A stretch of 64,000 bases of DNA from Ensifer adhaerens. GTDB taxonomy: Bacteria; Pseudomonadota; Alphaproteobacteria; Rhizobiales; Rhizobiaceae. Below are positions 7,994 to 16,608 of this stretch, piece after piece. The notes under the pieces are model-generated. The model did no database searches. It was not told the origin of the DNA and saw only the letters and a program-made list of their open reading frames with translations. The translations under genes and the position numbers were made by a program. The first letter of the stretch is position 1, and every line of letters starts with the position of its first letter. The stretch spans positions 56,439 through 120,438 of the forward strand of contig NZ_LGAP01000020.1 in NCBI RefSeq assembly GCF_001270265.1. Reading direction: 5' to 3'.

Positions 7994-9484
7994 ATGACAG
8001 GTCCTTCCGACACCAACATTTTTGATCTGGCGCCAATCGCAATGTGGATTGAGGATTTCAGTGGGGTCAAAGCGCAGTTCGATCGCTGGCGGGCCGAAGG
8101 CGTGGCGGATATCCGTGCCTTTCTCAAGCAAGATCTTACTCGTGTCGCCGCATGCTCCGGCCAAATTCGTGTGCTTCAGGTCAACCGCCGCACACTGGAC
8201 CTGTTCGAAGCCAGGGATCTCGATCATCTCTCGGCCAACCTGTCGAAGGTCTTTCGTGACGAGATGCTGGAAAGCCACGTCAACGAGCTTGCCGAATTGT
8301 GGGAAGGAAAGACCGAGTTCAGCAGCAGCGCGGTCAATTATACTCTATCCGGCCGCAGGCTGGACATTCAGCTGCGCGGTTCCGTCCTGCCCGGATACGA
8401 AAATACGCTCGGGCGGCTGTTGCTGACGACGGAAGATGTCACGGCGCGCGAGGAGGCGCGGCGCAAGGAACGGGAGAACCGGCGCTATGCGGAAGGTATT
8501 TTCGCACATTCGCCGGTGTCGCTGTGGGTGGAGGATTTCAGCCGGATAAAGGTGCTGCTCGAGGACGTCCGTGATCGCGGGATCGTCGATTTTCGCGTCT
8601 TCACCGACGTCCATCCGGAGTTCGTGCGCCAATGCATGAGCGAGATCAGGGTCATCGACATCAACCAGGCGACGCTCGACCTGTTCTGCGCGCCCGACCG
8701 GAACACGCTGCTGCAGCGTCTCGGCGATATCTTCCGCAATGAGATGGAGAAGCATTTCCGCGAGCAACTGATCGAGCTGTGGAACGGCAATCTTCTGCAC
8801 CACCGCGAGGTGGTCAACTATGCGCTCGATGGATCCGAGCGCCACGTCCTGCTGCAATTCTCCGTTCTTCCGGGGCATGAAGCCGACTGGTCCCTTGTCC
8901 AGGTGGCGTTGACCGATATCACCGCGCGCAAGAAGGCTGAGGCCTATCTCGAATATCTCGGCAAACATGATGTGCTGACCAAGCTGCACAACCGCGCCTT
9001 CTACATGGACGAACTGAACAGGCTCGAGCGCAAGTCGCTCCGGCCGGTGTCGGCCATCGTCATCGACCTTGACGGCCTGAAAGCAGCCAACGACCAGCTC
9101 GGCCACGATGCCGGCGATGCCCTCTTGCGCCGGCTCGGCGAAGTGTTGAACGGTGCGGTATCGCAGCCCAACCATGCCGCCCGCATCGGCGGCGACGAGT
9201 TCGCCATATTGATGCCCGGCGCTGACCGGCAGGCGGTGGCAACGATGGTCGAGACCATCAACGAGTTGTTGAAGATCAACAACCAGTTCTATTCCAACGC
9301 TCCCATCAGCATATCGCTCGGCGCGGCAACCAGCGAAGCGGGTGAAACGATGGAGGCGCTGGTCAAGCGTGCCGATTTGAGCATGTACGAACAGAAGCGG
9401 GCTCGATACGCCGAGCAGGAGAGCCGCGACGCTCAGAGCGGAAAGGCGGCCGGCGAGCGCGGCAGCGCCGCATCGGCGGCCTAG
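7994..9484 (+). CDS. Diguanylate cyclase with two tandem PAS-like sensor domains
   Basis: The 496-residue protein carries two homologous ~130-residue input domains, each opening with P-(I/V)-(A/S)-(M/L)-W-(I/V)-EDFS and ending in a TxxDxTAR(E/K) linker. A GGDEF domain follows in the last 180 residues. The active-site motif IGGDEF is intact (near residue 400), so it should make c-di-GMP from GTP. The allosteric RxxD site five residues upstream is replaced by SQPN, so product inhibition is unlikely. No membrane helices are seen, which makes it a cytosolic sensor. The W-EDFS motif points to a PAS-like subfamily whose ligand I cannot name. It is monocistronic. Confidence 0.9.
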   Translation: MTGPSDTNIFDLAPIAMWIEDFSGVKAQFDRWRAEGVADIRAFLKQDLTRVAACSGQIRVLQVNRRTLDLFEARDLDHLSANLSKVFRDEMLESHVNELAELWEGKTEFSSSAVNYTLSGRRLDIQLRGSVLPGYENTLGRLLLTTEDVTAREEARRKERENRRYAEGIFAHSPVSLWVEDFSRIKVLLEDVRDRGIVDFRVFTDVHPEFVRQCMSEIRVIDINQATLDLFCAPDRNTLLQRLGDIFRNEMEKHFREQLIELWNGNLLHHREVVNYALDGSERHVLLQFSVLPGHEADWSLVQVALTDITARKKAEAYLEYLGKHDVLTKLHNRAFYMDELNRLERKSLRPVSAIVIDLDGLKAANDQLGHDAGDALLRRLGEVLNGAVSQPNHAARIGGDEFAILMPGADRQAVATMVETINELLKINNQFYSNAPISISLGAATSEAGETMEALVKRADLSMYEQKRARYAEQESRDAQSGKAAGERGSAASAA

Positions 9485-9792
9485 CGCCGCTTCCACAAGG
9501 CTGTCGGACAGGCGAGCCGTCCAGGGGCGTGTTCTGCCGACCCGTCTCCTTTACGCCACTTCCGACCTCCGCTCGGAATGACGGGAGTGTCGCGTCTCGA
9601 CCCAATGGCGGACGTTCAGTTGACAGACGTCCATAGAGGCGCGGCTTACACGACACGCGACATCCCAGTCAGCGCCTCGCCAACTGCCGTGGTCTTCGAT
9701 TTTGTCATGCGTGAGATCAACGCCGTACTGGAAAGCTGACGATTTTACTGATTTCACAAAGTGCAATAGCGTGACAGTCAGAGGGGAGCGTA
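9485..9792. other. Gene-free stretch
   Basis: No supported gene lies in these 308 bases. A short open tail reading AVVFDFVMREINAVLES ends at 9739 and could be the last trace of a lost gene, but it is too short to assign. A ribosome-binding GGGGAG precedes the next CDS. Confidence 0.5.
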
Positions 9793-11037
9793 ATGACCAG
9801 CGGAACGGACATTCTCGATGCCGTCGTCATCGGTGCCGGTTGGGCGGGGCTGGGCGTCAGTCATGCGCTGTCGCAGCGCGGCTTGCGCCATAGAGTGTTG
9901 GAGCGCGGTCGCATCGGCGAGACTTGGCGAACCCAGCGCTGGGACTCCTTTCGGATAAACACACCTAATAGCCAAACGGTCATGCCCGGAGACACCTATG
10001 TCGGCCCCGATCCCGACGGTGCAATGACAAGCGACGAGTTTGTCGCGCTGTTGGAGGACTATGCCGGCCGGCATGGCCTCCCGGTGGAAACCGGTACGCC
10101 CGTGACCGACCTTGTTGCGAGCGATGGTCTTTTCCGGCTGGCCCTTCCGCGCGGCCCTCTGTGGGCGAGGAATGTGGTGATCGCCAGCAGTAACCAGAAT
10201 TGCCCGTCACGCCCGCCTTTCTCTGCTTTGTTGCCGCCCGAAGTCCAACAGATTGATGCATCGGCCTACCGCAACGCATCTGGTCTCGACAGTGGAGCCG
10301 TGTTGGTGGTCGGTAGCGCCCAGTCGGGCGGCCAAATCGCCGAGGACTTGGTCCAGGCGGGGCGAACGGTGTTTCTTGCAACGAGCCGAGTCGGCCGGCT
10401 GCCCCGAATGTACCGAGGTCGTCACATCTCGGTCTGGATGGTTCTTAGCGGACTGATCGATGTGACGCGCAGGGAAATTCTTCAACAGGGGCCCATCCCT
10501 GGAAGGCCGCTGACAGGAGCGCTCCATACGATCAGCCTGCAGTCCCTCAGTGCGCAAGGCGTTGTCTTGCTGGGTCGGCTCACGGGCGTCGACGACGGCC
10601 GTCTCTCGTTCAGCGACGATGCAGAAGAGCATATTCGCCTTGGAGACGAGGGCTCCGCCAGAGTTCGAAGCCAGATCGACGAGTTTATCGCGCGCAACGG
10701 GATCGATGCCCCCGAGGCTGAGCCGGACCCGGCGGAGGTGATAGGCGCGCTTCTGCCGAATCCACCGGTCCGGTCAATTGATCTTGCCGCGCGGGGGATC
10801 ACAACGGTGATCTGGTGCACAGGGTTCAGAGGGGATTTCGGGTGGGTGTGTGTTCCCAATGTGCTCGATACACAAGGCCAACCATTGCACGAGAACGGGT
10901 TCGCGGGCGTCCCTGGCGTGTATTTTGCCGGCCTGCCTTTCGCGATCTCGCGACGGTCGGGCACAATATTGGCAATCGCGGAGGAAGCAGCCCTGTTGGT
11001 CGAAGATATACAGCATCGTTTAGACACCTGCCTCTGA
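9793..11037 (+). CDS. Flavin-containing monooxygenase-like oxidoreductase
   Basis: The gene encodes 414 residues with two dinucleotide-binding motifs: GAGWAG at residues 14-19 for FAD and GSAQSGG near 174-180 for NADPH. Between them is ETWRTQRWDSFRINTPN, typical of FMO/YUCCA/TrkA-type flavoproteins that form pyridine-nucleotide disulfide folds. Such enzymes oxygenate N- or S-containing or keto compounds. A late CTGFRGDFGWV segment matches the family's conserved CTGFxxD region. GGGAG precedes the ATG. It heads a lipocalin-like gene and a decayed TPP-enzyme remnant, which suggests an acquired or eroding block. Substrate unknown. Confidence 0.85.
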   Translation: MTSGTDILDAVVIGAGWAGLGVSHALSQRGLRHRVLERGRIGETWRTQRWDSFRINTPNSQTVMPGDTYVGPDPDGAMTSDEFVALLEDYAGRHGLPVETGTPVTDLVASDGLFRLALPRGPLWARNVVIASSNQNCPSRPPFSALLPPEVQQIDASAYRNASGLDSGAVLVVGSAQSGGQIAEDLVQAGRTVFLATSRVGRLPRMYRGRHISVWMVLSGLIDVTRREILQQGPIPGRPLTGALHTISLQSLSAQGVVLLGRLTGVDDGRLSFSDDAEEHIRLGDEGSARVRSQIDEFIARNGIDAPEAEPDPAEVIGALLPNPPVRSIDLAARGITTVIWCTGFRGDFGWVCVPNVLDTQGQPLHENGFAGVPGVYFAGLPFAISRRSGTILAIAEEAALLVEDIQHRLDTCL

Positions 11038-11242
11038 CGTCCCGATTCAGTGATGCCGACTCTAAGCGAATATTATTCGGTAGGCGGCTTCCTTCTCTCG
11101 CGAGATTCAAGCCATTAACGTGAATGGCCGCTGAGGGCCGATACTGTTGATTTATGCTAATGTCTCAGGTGAAAATTGTGAGGCTTGATCTCGTTCGCCA
11201 GCCGACCTCATCGGAGTTGCCGAGGAATGGTGGAGAATTGCA

Positions 11243-11695
11243 ATGGCCCAAGATATATCGGCCAAGCCGCTCACACGCGACGTCATTCTTGGAAGCTGGA
11301 GGATGACGTCTTGGGTTACGAGAGACGTTGCAACTGGTGAGCGACGAGACGCACTGGGTGAGATTCCTTGCGGCGCGGTCGTCTATACACCTGAGCGCGT
11401 CACGTTCCTTATCCTGAAGAACAATCGCAAGCGGCCCGAGCGGTTGCCGCCATTGGACGAAGAGAAGATCGCGTTGTTCGACACGATGTTCGCCTATTCG
11501 GGCAGCTATACGGTTGAAGCAGATCGGGTCATCCATCATGTCGACATGAGCTGGAACGAGGCATGGAGCGGCACGGACCAGGTGCGGTTTTGTACGGTCG
11601 ATGAACATACTTTGACCTACACTTCCGCCCCTGGTAAAAATCCGTTTGACGGGCGCGAGGTTGTCCATGAGGTGACCTACGAACGAGAGAGGTGA
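11243..11695 (+). CDS. Lipocalin-like domain protein
   Basis: A 150-residue cytoplasmic protein of the lipocalin-like (Lipocalin_5) type. It shows GSWRMTSW at the first strand, CGAVVYTPERVTFLIL, FAYSGSYTVEADRVIHHVDMSW and GTDQVRF, which are the usual family blocks. Such proteins are small beta-barrels often found next to catabolic enzymes; the ligand is unknown. GGTGGAG lies 7 bases before the ATG. The stop overlaps the start of the broken reading frame that follows, so they once formed an operon. Confidence 0.8.
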   Translation: MAQDISAKPLTRDVILGSWRMTSWVTRDVATGERRDALGEIPCGAVVYTPERVTFLILKNNRKRPERLPPLDEEKIALFDTMFAYSGSYTVEADRVIHHVDMSWNEAWSGTDQVRFCTVDEHTLTYTSAPGKNPFDGREVVHEVTYERER

Positions 11696-11699
11696 CCCA

Positions 11700-12088
11700 C
11701 GAGTTAGCTCTGCTGGCAGCAGGCATGATCCCGACCAGCGGTGCGATCGCATACCCAGATCGGAAAGTTTTCAATCTCCAAGCAGATGGAAGCGCCATGT
11801 ATACCGTGCAGGGGCTGTGGACACAGGCTCGCGGGACGCTCGACGTCGTAACGATTATTTTCTCAAATCGCTGTTACGCCGTCCTGCATGCCGAGATGCG
11901 GAATGTCGGCGTTGAGGTGATTGGAGAGAACGCACGGCGGATGCTGGACCTTGATGTTCGATTGGGTCTCGATTGCACGAGGCATGGGGGTTGAAGCGGC
12001 CCGTGCGCAATCCTGCGAGCAGTTTGGCGATCTCCTCGACAGTGTACTGACGCGCCGCGGACCGTTTCTCATTGAAGCGGTCATTTGA
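11700..12088 (+). pseudogene. Remnant of an acetolactate-synthase-like TPP enzyme (C-terminal part)
   Basis: From about 11740 the frame reads AYPDRKVFNLQADGSAMYTV and then LWTQARGTLDVVTIIFSNR, which is the TPP/Mg-binding region (GDG motif, here ADG) of ilvB-like enzymes. Near 11955-11962 the homology jumps to another frame, reading DWVSIARGMGVEAARA and ending RRGPFLIEAVI at a stop at 12088, the normal C-terminal end of these proteins. The N-terminal 350 or so residues are missing. A frameshift plus 5' truncation make this a pseudogene. The GDG Gly is also changed to Ala in the metal-binding motif. Confidence 0.8.
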
Positions 12089-12260
12089 CTTCGACTCGGA
12101 CAGCGTTCAGAGCACAAAAGTCTGCCTTGGCTCTATCCAGACTTCTAAGACTGTCCGTAGAAGGCCGAGTGAGCAGCATAGGAAATGCGCCAAGCTCTCG
12201 TCGAGCGACCGCCTCGGGCCGATAGAGACTTGGAACTGATCTCAGGGTGGGGCCGCCCGT

Positions 12261-12602
12261 CTACCAGCTGGCGCCGTCGATCAGCCGGTGCGGAATGTCT
12301 TCCCAGACGGAGCGATCGAACAGGCGCATGTTCACACCCATGCGTGTCGCATCGGCACCGATGGGCGACCAGTGCGTGGTGCAGCCGCAGGTGCCGCAAT
12401 GGTGCATCGTCAAGGTGGCGTCGCCTTGGACGTAGCCGACGAGCTTGCCCTGCGGGTCGCTGATCGACACCTCTTCGGCGTCATAATAACCCCAAAGCGT
12501 GCCCAGCCGGGAGCACAGCGAGCAGTTGCAGCTGCCGAGCGTGTCGGGTCGGACACGGACGGAAAGGCGAACTGACTTGCAATGGCAATGACCCTCGATC
12601 AT
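12261..12602 (-). CDS. GFA/CENP-V family zinc-binding protein
   Basis: This 113-residue protein has the cysteine pattern of the glutathione-dependent formaldehyde-activating enzyme (GFA) family: GHCHC near the N-terminus, CNCSLC at about residues 25-30, and CGTCGC near residue 70. These bind two zinc ions in a small beta fold. The family includes GFA and S-(hydroxymethyl)glutathione synthase, but most members have no proven activity. The start at 12602 fits the family N-terminus and has AAGG upstream; the open frame continues to 12695 without support. Confidence 0.85.
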   Translation of the reverse strand: MIEGHCHCKSVRLSVRVRPDTLGSCNCSLCSRLGTLWGYYDAEEVSISDPQGKLVGYVQGDATLTMHHCGTCGCTTHWSPIGADATRMGVNMRLFDRSVWEDIPHRLIDGASW

Positions 12603-13049
12603 TCGACCTTCTTCCCGTTGATTTTCTTCGCCAGACATCCGGTTTCGGATGTTGCCAGATCCCAGGATCGAACTGTCACAGCCATGGCTGATCATGGCAA
12701 TGGTAAAAATTTGGAGGCTGTGACGACGCGGTCACCGGCAAGCATCTTGGTTTGCCGCGACCCGGTGCTCGCTGCCACAGAGCGGCTACCATTTGCTGGC
12801 CAACTGTAGGTCGACCGCGTTTGCACTCGACTTGTTCGCCTGCCACGATGTTCAGGCAGCGATTGCCCGTGCCGGCCGTGCATGTCTATACTCCGGGTAA
12901 GGCTTCAATATCTGAAGAGAGCCTGCGCCCGCTCGATGGCCGGACCCTTGCCCGCCGACTGGTGCCTGGTGCCTTCGCGAACTCCGATGCCGCCGCCCTC
13001 GATCGAGGGCGTCATTTGCCAGCAAAACCTCTTGTTGCGGGAGAAAAGC
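12603..13049. other. Divergent intergenic region with a long inverted repeat
   Basis: No gene is supported in these 447 bases between the divergent GFA and gamma-glutamyltransferase genes. A 9-bp inverted repeat GTCACAGCC (12675-12683) / GGCTGTGAC (12716-12724) frames 32 bases that hold CCATGG and a second CATGG. It could be an operator pair or a cruciform. Promoters for both genes should be here, but none is clear. Confidence 0.45.
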
Positions 13050-14795
13050 ATGCGCAGTTCCTGCCTGAATGTCCTGTCCTTCGCCCTGATCGCCGCACTC
13101 AGCACGGTTTCTCCGTCGGCCGTCAAGGCCGCGTCGCCGGAACCCGTCAAGGCCGAGCACGGCATGGTCGTCACCGCCCAGCACCTGGCGTCCGAGATCG
13201 GCGTAGAGGTCTTGAAAAAAGGCGGCAACGCCGTGGATGCGGCCGTAGCCGTCGGCTACGCGCTTGCGGTCGTCTATCCGACCGCGGGCAATATCGGCGG
13301 CGGCGGCTTCATGACGATCCGCTTCAAGGATGGCAAGACCACCTTCCTCGACTTTCGTGAGCGCGCGCCTGCTGCGGCGACCAAATCGATGTACCTCGAT
13401 GACAAGGGGCAACTCGTCAAGGGCCTGAGCACCGAAGGGTATCTGGCTGTTGGTGTTCCGGGGCCAGTGCTGGGGTTCGAAGTGGCGCGCAGCCGCTACG
13501 GCACGCGTCCGCTGAAGGAACTGATCGCGCCCGCCATCACGCTTGCCAAGGACGGTTTCCGGCTGGAGCAGGGCGACGTCGATTCCTTTGATGGCAAGAC
13601 CGAGAGACTGGCCAAGGACCCGGCAGCAGCGGCGATCTTTCTGAAAACCGACGGCAAATCCTTTGCCGTCGGTGAGACGCTGGTGCAGGCGGATCTCGCC
13701 GCTTCGCTTTCAAGCATTTCCGAAAAGGGAACCGACGCCTTCTACAAGGGGGCAATCGCCGACGCCATCGTCAAGGCAAGTGCTGACAAGGGCGGTATCC
13801 TCGCCAAGAAGGATTTCGAGCAATACGCCGTGCGCGAACTGGAGCCGGTCAAATGCAACTATCGTGGCTATGACATCGTCTCTTCGCCGCCGCCATCGTC
13901 GGGCGGTGTCATCATCTGCGAGATCCTCAACATTCTCGAGGGCTATCCGCTCTCCTATCTCGGTTACGGCTCGGCCGAGACCGTGCATGCGATGATCGAG
14001 GCGATGCGCTATGCCTCTGTCGATCGCAATACGACGCTCGGCGATCCAGATTTCGTCGAGAACCCGGTCGCCAAGCTGCTCGACAAGGCTTACGCCGCCG
14101 AAATTCGCGGCAAGATCGATCCGTTCAAGGCGGGCGTTTCGCAAGCGCTGATGCCGGAGGGGGTCGGCGAAAGCAAGGAGACGACCCACTATTCGATCAT
14201 CGACGACGAGGGCAATGCGGTTGCCGTCACCTATACGCTGAACGGGTCGTTCGGCGCGGGCGTGGTTGCGCCGGGAACCGGCATTCTGCTCAACAACGAG
14301 ATGGACGATTTCACCGCCAAGCCGGGCGCGCCCAATCTCTATGGGCTCGTCCAGGGGGAGGCGAACGCGATCGCTCCGGGCAAGACGCCGCTGTCATCGA
14401 TGAGCCCGACCATCGTTTCCAAGGACGGCAAGCCGTTCATGGTGATCGGCAGTCCGGGGGGAGCGCGCATCATTACCATCACGCTCGAGGCAATCCTCAA
14501 CGTGATCGATCATGGCATGAACATTCAGGAGGCCGTCGACGCGCCGCGCATCCATCATCAGTGGCTGCCGGACAAGGTGTTCATGGAGCCCTACGCACTC
14601 TCGCCTGATACACGTAAGCTTCTGTCGACGATGGGCCATGACGTACAGATCGACAAGAGTTGGACCATCTGGGGACAGGCGACCGGCATTCTCGTCGGTG
14701 GCGAAGGTCTGGCCGAAATTACGGCTGGTGGCGGTGCCCGTTACAACGGCGCGGCCGACAGTCGCATCGGCGCGGGTGCGGCCAGAGGTTACTGA
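13050..14795 (+). CDS. ggt: Gamma-glutamyltransferase, periplasmic
   Basis: The 581-residue precursor matches bacterial Ggt in length (about 580). It starts with a signal peptide (basic start, hydrophobic FALIAALSTVSPSAVKA, then A-SPEP). It is an Ntn-hydrolase that cleaves itself: the new N-terminal Thr is at residue 378 in TTHYSII, followed by the GNAVAVTYTLNGSFG block. Further family blocks are GGNAVDAA, GGGGFM and SPGGARI. It removes gamma-glutamyl groups from glutathione and related amides in the periplasm. GGGAG precedes the ATG at 13050; longer in-frame starts lack the signal-peptide form. Confidence 0.93.
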   Translation: MRSSCLNVLSFALIAALSTVSPSAVKAASPEPVKAEHGMVVTAQHLASEIGVEVLKKGGNAVDAAVAVGYALAVVYPTAGNIGGGGFMTIRFKDGKTTFLDFRERAPAAATKSMYLDDKGQLVKGLSTEGYLAVGVPGPVLGFEVARSRYGTRPLKELIAPAITLAKDGFRLEQGDVDSFDGKTERLAKDPAAAAIFLKTDGKSFAVGETLVQADLAASLSSISEKGTDAFYKGAIADAIVKASADKGGILAKKDFEQYAVRELEPVKCNYRGYDIVSSPPPSSGGVIICEILNILEGYPLSYLGYGSAETVHAMIEAMRYASVDRNTTLGDPDFVENPVAKLLDKAYAAEIRGKIDPFKAGVSQALMPEGVGESKETTHYSIIDDEGNAVAVTYTLNGSFGAGVVAPGTGILLNNEMDDFTAKPGAPNLYGLVQGEANAIAPGKTPLSSMSPTIVSKDGKPFMVIGSPGGARIITITLEAILNVIDHGMNIQEAVDAPRIHHQWLPDKVFMEPYALSPDTRKLLSTMGHDVQIDKSWTIWGQATGILVGGEGLAEITAGGGARYNGAADSRIGAGAARGY

Positions 14796-14816
14796 TCGAT
14801 GCGTTGATAAGTTGGC

Positions 14817-14836
14817 GGTCGCCTGGTTGGGCGACC
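14817..14836. terminator. Hairpin between convergent ggt and lysR genes
   Basis: GGTCGCC (14817-14823) and GGCGACC (14830-14836) form a 7-bp perfect stem with a 6-base loop. It lies between the ggt stop (14795) and the LysR stop (14859). Confidence 0.5.
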
Positions 14837-14858
14837 GGCGAGCGGGTCTGCCTCGACG

Positions 14859-15752
14859 TCAGTCCGGCTTGAAGTTGCCGAGGTGCGCGACCAGGTCGCG
14901 GGCGAGCGGCGAGAGGTCTTCGTCCGGCCGCAGGCAGATCGACAGGTGACGTGTCGCCCATTTGTCGGTCAGGCGGACGGCGGCAATCGCCGTCGTGCGA
15001 CGGCATCGACGCGCGGCTGTCTGCGGGACGATGCCGACACCGACATCCTGCGCGGCCAAGCGGCAGACGCCCTCGAAGCTGCGGACCCGCAGACGGAAGT
15101 TCATTCGACGGCCGATGCGGGCCGCCTGGCCCTCGATATGGTCCTGCAGGGCGCTGCCTTCCGCGAGGCCGACGAATGCGTGGTCGAGCAGATCCGTGAA
15201 GTCGATTTGCCGGTAGTTTGCGAAGGCATGATCCTTTGCGACCACGGCACCCAGTCGGTCTATCGCGAAGGGGGTCAGCCGCAAGCCTGTCGCGTCGACG
15301 GCGTCCGAGATAATGCCGATCTCGGCCAGACCGCCCGAGACGGCCTTTGCGATGTCCGAGCTCTGGCGCTCCTTGAGGTCGATATCGGTCTGCGGATGGG
15401 CTCGAAGCCAGGGGCCGAGACGGTCCGGCAGGAACTCGGTGATCGCGGCGGTATTGGCGAGAAGGCGAATGCTCGCCCGCAATCCCCTGGCGTATTCGCC
15501 AAGTTCGCCATGCATATGCTCCATCTGACGAAGGACGAGCCGGGCATGGTGGGCGAGCGCGTCGCCGGCCGCGGTGGTCGATACGCCTCTGCGGCCGCGC
15601 GCCAGAAGCTGCACGCCGCCCTTGTCCTCCATGCCGCGCAACCGCTCGCTGGCGGCGGCCAAGGAGAGGTTTGCGGCCTGGGCGCCATGGGTGATGCTGC
15701 CGGCCTCGACGACGGCAAGAAACAGGCGAAGGTCGATTAGATCGAAGCGCAT
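14859..15752 (-). CDS. LysR-family transcriptional regulator
   Basis: A 297-residue LTTR: the winged HTH is in residues 1-60 (DLRLFLAVVEAGSITHGAQAANLSLAAASERLRGME), followed by the linker helix and a two-lobed effector domain. The ATG at 15752 begins the family N-terminus; a GTG three codons earlier is less likely. The TauE-type permease gene is divergent with about 100 bases between, and LTTRs usually control the gene they face. The effector is probably the anion moved by that permease. It ends convergently with ggt. Confidence 0.9.
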   Translation of the reverse strand: MRFDLIDLRLFLAVVEAGSITHGAQAANLSLAAASERLRGMEDKGGVQLLARGRRGVSTTAAGDALAHHARLVLRQMEHMHGELGEYARGLRASIRLLANTAAITEFLPDRLGPWLRAHPQTDIDLKERQSSDIAKAVSGGLAEIGIISDAVDATGLRLTPFAIDRLGAVVAKDHAFANYRQIDFTDLLDHAFVGLAEGSALQDHIEGQAARIGRRMNFRLRVRSFEGVCRLAAQDVGVGIVPQTAARRCRRTTAIAAVRLTDKWATRHLSICLRPDEDLSPLARDLVAHLGNFKPD

Positions 15753-15850
15753 GCCGGACACGATAGCGGCAAGTCTGCCTTCGGTACAGCCGAAGTCTGC
15801 CTGCGGATCATCCGCATTGCGCTTTGCTAATGCGTCATGCCTTTAGAGCC

Positions 15851-16600
15851 ATGATCGAACTATCCACATGGCTTGTCAGTGCAATCGCGACGACCTTCTT
15901 CCTCGCCGGCGTGGTCAAGGGTGTGACGGGCATGGGGCTTCCCACCGTCGCCATGGGCGCACTCGGCGCATTGCTGTCGCCGATAACAGCCGCGAACCTG
16001 CTGATCCTGCCGTCCCTCATGACGAATGTCTGGCAGCTGCTTGCCGGCCCCGCCTTCCGCCCGCTCCTGCTGCGGCTCTGGCCGATGATGCTGGCGATAG
16101 GCATCGGTACCATCCTTGGCACGGCTCTGTTGGCGCGCGGCGATACGGTGCTTTCAACAGCCATGCTGGGCGGGGCGCTTGTCGTCTATGCCGGATATAC
16201 GCTGATTGCCCGGCCGTTCGCCGTGCCGGCGAGGGTCGAGGCTTGGCTGTCGCCGCCAATCGGCATGATAACGGGCGTGGTCACCGTCTGCACCGGTGTC
16301 TTCGTCATGCCGGCGGTGCCCTATCTGCAGGCCCTTGGCCTGGAAAAGGAGGACCTGATCCAGGCGCTCGGCCTCTCCTTTACCGTGTCGACGATGACGC
16401 TTGCGGCAGGTCTGTTGTGGCGTGGAGCGTTGGAGGCCGACAACCTGCTGCTGTCAGCACTTGCCATCGTGCCGGCGCTGGCCGGCATGTGGGCAGGGCA
16501 GGTGATCCGCCGTCTGGTCAGCCCGGCCACGTTTCGGCTGTGGTTCCTGATCGGCTTGCTGTTTCTCGGCGCGGAGCTGGCCTTACGACCCTTTCTCTAG
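15851..16600 (+). CDS. TauE/SafE-family sulfite/organosulfonate exporter-like permease
   Basis: A 249-residue integral membrane protein with seven to eight hydrophobic helices and the TauE/SafE signature near the N-terminus (FLAGVVKGVTGMGLPTVAMG) plus its repeat after residue 135. The family exports or imports anions such as sulfite, sulfoacetate or related organic acids. The true start could be the ATG at 15830. It is divergent from a LysR gene and convergent with the PHP hydrolase gene, whose stop lies 8 bases away. Confidence 0.85.
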   Translation: MIELSTWLVSAIATTFFLAGVVKGVTGMGLPTVAMGALGALLSPITAANLLILPSLMTNVWQLLAGPAFRPLLLRLWPMMLAIGIGTILGTALLARGDTVLSTAMLGGALVVYAGYTLIARPFAVPARVEAWLSPPIGMITGVVTVCTGVFVMPAVPYLQALGLEKEDLIQALGLSFTVSTMTLAAGLLWRGALEADNLLLSALAIVPALAGMWAGQVIRRLVSPATFRLWFLIGLLFLGAELALRPFL

Positions 16601-16608
16601 GTTCCGGA

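Noticed and set aside
9686..9739. Short open tail AVVFDFVMREINAVLES
   Set aside because: Only 17 codons before a stop and no recognisable partner sequence upstream; too short to call a remnant.
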